Source: Streptomyces sp. DH37 (GTDB lineage: Bacteria > Actinomycetota > Actinomycetes > Streptomycetales > Streptomycetaceae). From it: DNA of 36,910 nt. The notes below the pieces were generated by a model that was given only the letters and a program-made list of their open reading frames with translations, was not told where the DNA came from and did not search any database. The stretch is from positions 1-36,910 of the forward strand of contig NZ_JARVKV010000068.1 of the NCBI RefSeq assembly GCF_029813835.1. Reading direction: 5' to 3'. This document shows positions 33,361-36,910 of the stretch, one piece after another. The position numbers and the translations under genes were made by a program. Each line of letters opens with the position of its first letter. The stretch's first letter is position 1.

Positions 33361-33380
33361 GCTCCCGGCCGGCCGGGAGC
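33361..33380 (-). promoter_or_regulatory. Hairpin overlapping the acpS ribosome binding site
   Basis: GCTCCCGGCCGGCCGGGAGC is a perfect 20-base palindrome. In the mRNA its 3' arm contains the GGGAG that is the only ribosome site before the acpS GTG. It can act as a terminator after glmS or as a lid on acpS translation. Confidence 0.6.
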
Positions 33381-33422
33381 GCCCGCGGCGCGGGTCCCGT
33401 CCTGTTCGCCCGCGGCGCGACC

Positions 33423-35270
33423 TCACTCCACCGTCACCGACTTGGCCAGGTTGCGCGGCTGGTCCACCTCGTTGCCGCGGGCCGTGGCCAGCTCGCAGGC
33501 GAAGACCTGGAGCGGCACGGTGGCCACCAGCGGCTGGAGCAGGGTGGGCGTGGCGGGGATGCGCACCAGGTGGTCGGCGTAGGGCACGACCGTCTCGTCG
33601 CCCTCCTCGGCGATGACGATGGTGCGCGCGCCCCGGGCCCGGATCTCCTGGATGTTGGAGACGATCTTGTCGTGCAGGACGGACCGGCCGCGCGGCGACG
33701 GCACGACCACCACCACCGGCAGGTCCTCCTCGATCAGCGCGATCGGGCCGTGCTTGAGCTCGCCGGCGGCGAAGCCCTCGGCGTGCATGTACGCCAGCTC
33801 CTTGAGCTTGAGCGCACCCTCCAGCGCCACGGGGAAGCCCACGTGGCGGCCGAGGAAGAGCACGGTGTTCTTGTCGGCCAGGGAGCGGGCCAGCTCCCGC
33901 ACCGGCTCCATGGTGGCGAGGACCTTCTCGACCTCCGTGGAGATCTGCGACAGCTCGCGGATCACCGAGTGGATCTCGTCGCCCCACTTGGTGCCCCGCA
34001 CCTGGCCCAGGTAGAGGGCGACGAGGTAGCAGGCCACCAGCTGCGTCAGGAACGCCTTGGTGGAGGCGACCGCGACCTCGGGCCCGGCGTGGGTGTAGAG
34101 CACCGCGTCGGACTCGCGCGGGATCGTCGAGCCGTTGGTGTTGCAGATGGCCAGCACCTTGGCGCCCTGCTCGCGGGCGTGGCGCAGCGCCATCAGGGTG
34201 TCCATGGTCTCGCCGGACTGGCTGATGGCGATGACCAGGGTGCGCTGGTCCAGGATCGGGTCCCGGTAGCGGAACTCGCTGGCCAGCTCGGTCTCGCAGG
34301 GGATCCGCGTCCAGTGCTCGATGGCGTACTTGGCGATCATCCCGGCGTGGTAGGCCGTGCCGCAGGCCACGATGACGACCTTGTTGACCTCGCGCAGCAC
34401 GTGGTCGGGGATGTGCACCTCGTCCAGCGTCAGCAGGCCGGACTCGTCGATGCGGCCCAGGAGGGTGTCGGCGACCGCCTTGGGCTGCTCGGCAATCTCC
34501 TTGAGCATGAAGTAGTCGTAGCCGCCCTTCTCGGCGGCCGAGGCGTCCCAGTCCACGTGGTAGGCGCGGGTCTCGGCCGGGGCGCCGTCGAAGTCGGTGA
34601 CCGTCACCTGGTCCCGCCTCAGCTCCACGACCTGGTCCTGGCCCAGCTCGATGGCCTCGCGGGTGTGGGCGATGAACGCGGCGACGTCGGAGGCGAGGAA
34701 GTTCTCGCCCTCGCCGACGCCGACCACCAGCGGCGAGTTCCGCCGGGCGCCGACGACGGTGTCCGGCTCGTCGGCGTGGACGGCGACGAGCGTGAAGGCG
34801 CCCTCCAGGCGGCGGCACACCTGCCGCATCGACTCGGCCAGGTCGCCGCAGGAGGAGAAGTTCTCGGCGAGCAGGTGGGCCACGACCTCGGTGTCGGTCT
34901 CGGAGGTCAGCTCGTGGCCGCGCTCGGCCAGCTCCGCGCGCAGCGCGGCGAAGTTCTCGATGATGCCGTTGTGGACGACCGCGACCCGCCCGGAGTTGTC
35001 CAGGTGCGGATGCGCGTTGGCGTCGGTCGGCCCGCCGTGGGTGGCCCACCGGGTGTGGCCGATGCCGGTGGTGCCGCTGGGCAGCGGGCGCTCGTCCAGC
35101 AGCTTGCCGAGGTTGGCCAGCTTCCCGGCCTTCTTCGCGGCGGCCAGGCCGCCGTCGGCGAGGACGGCAACGCCCGCCGAGTCATAACCGCGGTACTCCA
35201 ACCGCTTCAGTCCCGCGATGACGACGTCGAGGGCGGACTGCCCTCCCACATAACCAACGATTCCGCACAT
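33423..35270 (-). CDS. glmS: Glutamine--fructose-6-phosphate aminotransferase (isomerizing)
   Basis: A 615-residue enzyme making glucosamine-6-phosphate for peptidoglycan. The N-terminal nucleophile Cys is residue 2 (MCGIVGYVGGQSALDV). The glutaminase domain continues with GTTGIGHTRWATHGGPTDANAHPH. Two SIS domains follow: VIVACGTAYHAGMIAKYAIEHW and VIAISQSGETMDTLMALRHA, then FLGRHVGFPVALEGALKLKEL. The C-terminus ends DQPRNLAKSVTVE, as is usual. No glmS ribozyme is present upstream. TAGGCT ends seven bases before the ATG, so the mRNA may be leaderless. The small ORF on the same strand precedes it by 36 bases. Confidence 0.96.
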   Translation of the reverse strand: MCGIVGYVGGQSALDVVIAGLKRLEYRGYDSAGVAVLADGGLAAAKKAGKLANLGKLLDERPLPSGTTGIGHTRWATHGGPTDANAHPHLDNSGRVAVVHNGIIENFAALRAELAERGHELTSETDTEVVAHLLAENFSSCGDLAESMRQVCRRLEGAFTLVAVHADEPDTVVGARRNSPLVVGVGEGENFLASDVAAFIAHTREAIELGQDQVVELRRDQVTVTDFDGAPAETRAYHVDWDASAAEKGGYDYFMLKEIAEQPKAVADTLLGRIDESGLLTLDEVHIPDHVLREVNKVVIVACGTAYHAGMIAKYAIEHWTRIPCETELASEFRYRDPILDQRTLVIAISQSGETMDTLMALRHAREQGAKVLAICNTNGSTIPRESDAVLYTHAGPEVAVASTKAFLTQLVACYLVALYLGQVRGTKWGDEIHSVIRELSQISTEVEKVLATMEPVRELARSLADKNTVLFLGRHVGFPVALEGALKLKELAYMHAEGFAAGELKHGPIALIEEDLPVVVVVPSPRGRSVLHDKIVSNIQEIRARGARTIVIAEEGDETVVPYADHLVRIPATPTLLQPLVATVPLQVFACELATARGNEVDQPRNLAKSVTVE

Positions 35271-35277
35271 GCGATGC

Positions 35278-35283
35278 AGCCTA
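35278..35283 (-). promoter_or_regulatory. -10 box of a leaderless glmS transcript
   Basis: TAGGCT on the minus strand lies seven bases before the glmS ATG, where no Shine-Dalgarno is seen. A TGACAG about 20 bases further upstream is a poor -35. It overlaps the gap after the small upstream ORF, so glmS may be transcribed separately. Confidence 0.45.
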
Positions 35284-35306
35284 AGGGCAGTCGGGAGCTG
35301 CGGCTG

Positions 35307-35549
35307 TCAGCGGCCTCGCGCTATCCGCCCGACGGCGTCCTCGACGACCGCCAGGTACTCCTCCTCCTCGCACTCCGGCCGGCCGCCCGGCCGGTGCGCC
35401 TCCAGCATGTCGCGCGGGTGTTCGCCCAGGTCCTCGTCGGGCAGCTCCTCGACGAGGTCCGCCCACACCCGGGCGGTGCGCGCCCCGGCGGACAACGGTG
35501 CGGCGGGGCGGCGTTGAGCTGGGCGGAAACGCCGGAACGGCAGCGGCAT
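35307..35549 (-). CDS. Small acidic protein of unknown function
   Basis: An 80-residue protein. The N-terminus is basic (MPLPFRRFRPAQRRP); the rest is acidic and helical (TARVWADLVEELPDEDLGEHPRDMLEAH, then PECEEEEYLAVVEDAVGRIA). GGAGG lies seven bases before the ATG, which fixes the start; the frame is open upstream. I do not recognise the family. It ends 36 bases before glmS on the same strand, so they may be co-transcribed. Confidence 0.7.
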   Translation of the reverse strand: MPLPFRRFRPAQRRPAAPLSAGARTARVWADLVEELPDEDLGEHPRDMLEAHRPGGRPECEEEEYLAVVEDAVGRIARGR

Positions 35550-35761
35550 GCGGCATCCTCCGGGCCGGTCGTGCACGGGCCGGCCCCGGGTCGGGCGGGG
35601 ACCTGCGCGGGGCGGGCGCACACGGGGGACACGTGTGCGAACGCGGTCAACGTATCGGCGTCGGACCGGCGCGTACACCCCGTCCCCCGGTCCCGCGTCT
35701 GTGCTGCTGATCACACGGGAACGGGAGTGAGCCCGGCCGCGCGCACCCCGACAATGGGCCC
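35550..35761. promoter_or_regulatory. Divergent upstream region of coaA and the small acidic ORF
   Basis: A 212-base gap between divergent genes. GACAAT (35750-35755) ends six bases before the coaA GTG, the position of a -10 box for a leaderless transcript. No matching -35 was fixed. The leftward gene has a Shine-Dalgarno, so its start point must lie inside this gap, but no clear promoter was found. Confidence 0.45.
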
Positions 35762-36799
35762 GTGTCCACCCCCGTCACCGCTCCCGAGTCCACCTCCGAC
35801 TCCACCGCGTCCGTCCTGCCGCCGCAGCAGCGCCGCGGCCGGCCGTCCGACGCGAGCCCCTTCGTCGACCTCGGGCGCGCCGAGTGGAGCGCGCTGCGGG
35901 AGAAGACGCCGCTGCCGCTGACGGCCGCGGAGGTGGAGGAGCTGCGCGGGCTCGGCGACGTCATCGACCTCGACGAGGTGCGGGACGTCTACCTGCCGCT
36001 GTCCCGGCTGCTCAACCTCTACGTCGGCGCCACCCACGGGCTGCGGGGCGCGCTCAACACCTTCCTGGGCGACGCGGGCGGCGGGCACGGCGCCCAGCGC
36101 GGCACGCCGTTCGTCATCGGGGTCGCGGGCAGCGTCGCGGTGGGCAAGTCCACCGTGGCGCGGCTGCTGCGGGCGCTGCTCGCCCGCTGGCCCGAGCACC
36201 CGCGCGTGGAGCTGGTGACCACGGACGGGTTCCTGTTCCCCAACGCGGAGCTGCACCGGCGCGGGCTGATGGCGCGCAAGGGCTTCCCCGAGTCCTACGA
36301 CCGCCGCGCGCTCACCCGGTTCGTCGCGGACGTCAAGTCGGGCCGGGAGGAGGTCACCGCCCCCGTCTACTCCCACCTGATCTACGACATCGTCCCCGGC
36401 GAGAGGCTGACGGTGCGGCGGCCCGACATCCTGATCGTCGAGGGCCTCAACGTCCTCCAGCCCGCCCTGCCCGGCAAGGACGGCCGCACCCGGCTCGCGG
36501 TCGCCGACTACTTCGACTTCTCCGTCTACGTGGACGCGCGCACCGAGGACATCGAGCAGTGGTACCTCGGCCGCTTCCGCAAGCTGCGCGAGACGGCCTT
36601 CCAGAACCCGTCCTCGTACTTCCGCAGGTACACGCAGGTGTCGGAGGAGGAGGCGCTGGACTACGCGCGGGGGATCTGGCGGACCATCAACCGCCCGAAC
36701 CTGGAGGAGAACATCGCCCCGACCCGGGGCCGCGCCAGCCTGATCCTGCGCAAGGGCCCGGACCACAAGGTCCAGCGCCTGTCGCTGCGCAAGCTCTGA
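35762..36799 (+). CDS. coaA: Type I pantothenate kinase
   Basis: A 345-residue enzyme for the first step of coenzyme A synthesis, pantothenate plus ATP to 4'-phosphopantothenate. The Walker A motif is GVAGSVAVGKST at about residues 120-131, then VTTDGFLFPN, KGFPESYDRRALTRFV, YSHLIYDIVPGE and VEGLNVLQP. The C-terminal NPSSYFRRYTQVSEEEA and INRPNLEENIAPTRGRASLIL are typical of CoaA. The first 30 residues are a Ser/Thr/Pro-rich extension. The GTG start follows GACAAT by six bases. A hairpin terminator lies about 65 bases after the stop. Confidence 0.96.
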   Translation: MSTPVTAPESTSDSTASVLPPQQRRGRPSDASPFVDLGRAEWSALREKTPLPLTAAEVEELRGLGDVIDLDEVRDVYLPLSRLLNLYVGATHGLRGALNTFLGDAGGGHGAQRGTPFVIGVAGSVAVGKSTVARLLRALLARWPEHPRVELVTTDGFLFPNAELHRRGLMARKGFPESYDRRALTRFVADVKSGREEVTAPVYSHLIYDIVPGERLTVRRPDILIVEGLNVLQPALPGKDGRTRLAVADYFDFSVYVDARTEDIEQWYLGRFRKLRETAFQNPSSYFRRYTQVSEEEALDYARGIWRTINRPNLEENIAPTRGRASLILRKGPDHKVQRLSLRKL

Positions 36800-36863
36800 C
36801 GCGACCGCGCGACCGCGCGGGGCCGGTGCGCGGCGGGCCCGCGCGGGAACCCGGGCGGAACGG

Positions 36864-36892
36864 GGCGGGGGCGGCCACCGGCCGCCCCCGCC
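36864..36892 (+). terminator. Hairpin terminator after coaA
   Basis: GGCGGGGGCGGCC and GGCCGCCCCCGCC are perfect 13-base arms around an ACC loop, 64 bases after the coaA stop. The window ends just beyond it, so a facing gene could share it. Confidence 0.8.
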
Positions 36893-36910
36893 ACCCCTCG
36901 GCGTGTCGCC

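Noticed and set aside
35271..35306. glmS ribozyme or riboswitch upstream of glmS
   Set aside because: Only 36 bases separate glmS from the previous ORF and the transcript seems leaderless, so there is no room for the ribozyme.
31533..35921. A 1462-codon open frame on the plus strand opposite nnr, acpS and glmS
   Set aside because: Same reason: no recognisable motif, antisense to three clear housekeeping genes.

Overview
The window comes from a Streptomyces or very close relative. GC content is very high, codons end mostly in G or C, and it carries Streptomyces developmental regulators that I recognise at protein level: BldM (orphan response regulator) and WhiD (WhiB-like iron-sulfur protein). 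About 90% of it is chromosomal core coding sequence. I see no prophage, transposon, CRISPR array, tRNA or rRNA.

Layout. (1) 1-3.7 kb: a leftward pair, a succinic semialdehyde dehydrogenase followed by a cholesterol-oxidase-type GMC flavoprotein. (2) 3.8-8.5 kb: two leftward membrane kinases. One is a canonical Ser/Thr kinase; the other has lost the catalytic residues, and both end in similar extracytoplasmic domains. (3) 8.6-11.8 kb: glpD, divergent from a nucleotide-sugar dehydrogenase-like protein that lacks the catalytic cysteine. (4) 11.9-15.4 kb: the GuaB3-like protein, guaB (IMP dehydrogenase) and an ECF sigma factor in the ShbA/SigD position. (5) 15.7-17.0 kb: bldM and whiD, divergent across a 387-bp regulatory region with a sigma-BldN-type promoter. 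(6) 17.1-19.6 kb: a LysR regulator, a MOSC protein and a short-chain dehydrogenase. (7) 19.7-22.0 kb: groES-groEL1 under a HrcA/CIRCE-controlled promoter. (8) 22-24 kb: a Uma2 nuclease remnant and a THUMP-like methyltransferase. (9) 23.8-33.4 kb: genes for tRNA t6A synthesis (tsaB, rimI, tsaD, tsaE) with alr, an alpha/beta hydrolase, nnr and acpS, interrupted by two rightward membrane-protein genes and a small ORF under an iron-box-like palindrome. (10) 33.4-36.9 kb: glmS, a small acidic protein and, divergently, coaA.

The genes work in a few themes: GTP supply (guaB), protein folding (groESL1), translational fidelity through t6A37, cell-wall precursors (alr, glmS), cofactor supply and repair (coaA, acpS, nnr), and developmental control (bldM, whiD, ECF sigma). 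The order choD-like / guaB3 / guaB / ECF sigma / whiB-like / groEL1-groES / tsaD-rimI-tsaB / tsaE / alr also occurs around Rv3409c-Rv3423c of Mycobacterium tuberculosis, as I recall it. This is therefore an ancient actinobacterial block with Streptomyces-specific insertions.

I do not see a clear new defence or biosynthetic system. The most unusual items are the kinase/pseudokinase pair, the Cys-less nucleotide-sugar dehydrogenase, the iron-box small ORF with a nearby 11-bp tandem repeat, nested inverted repeats in the bldM leader, and a hairpin covering the acpS ribosome binding site.
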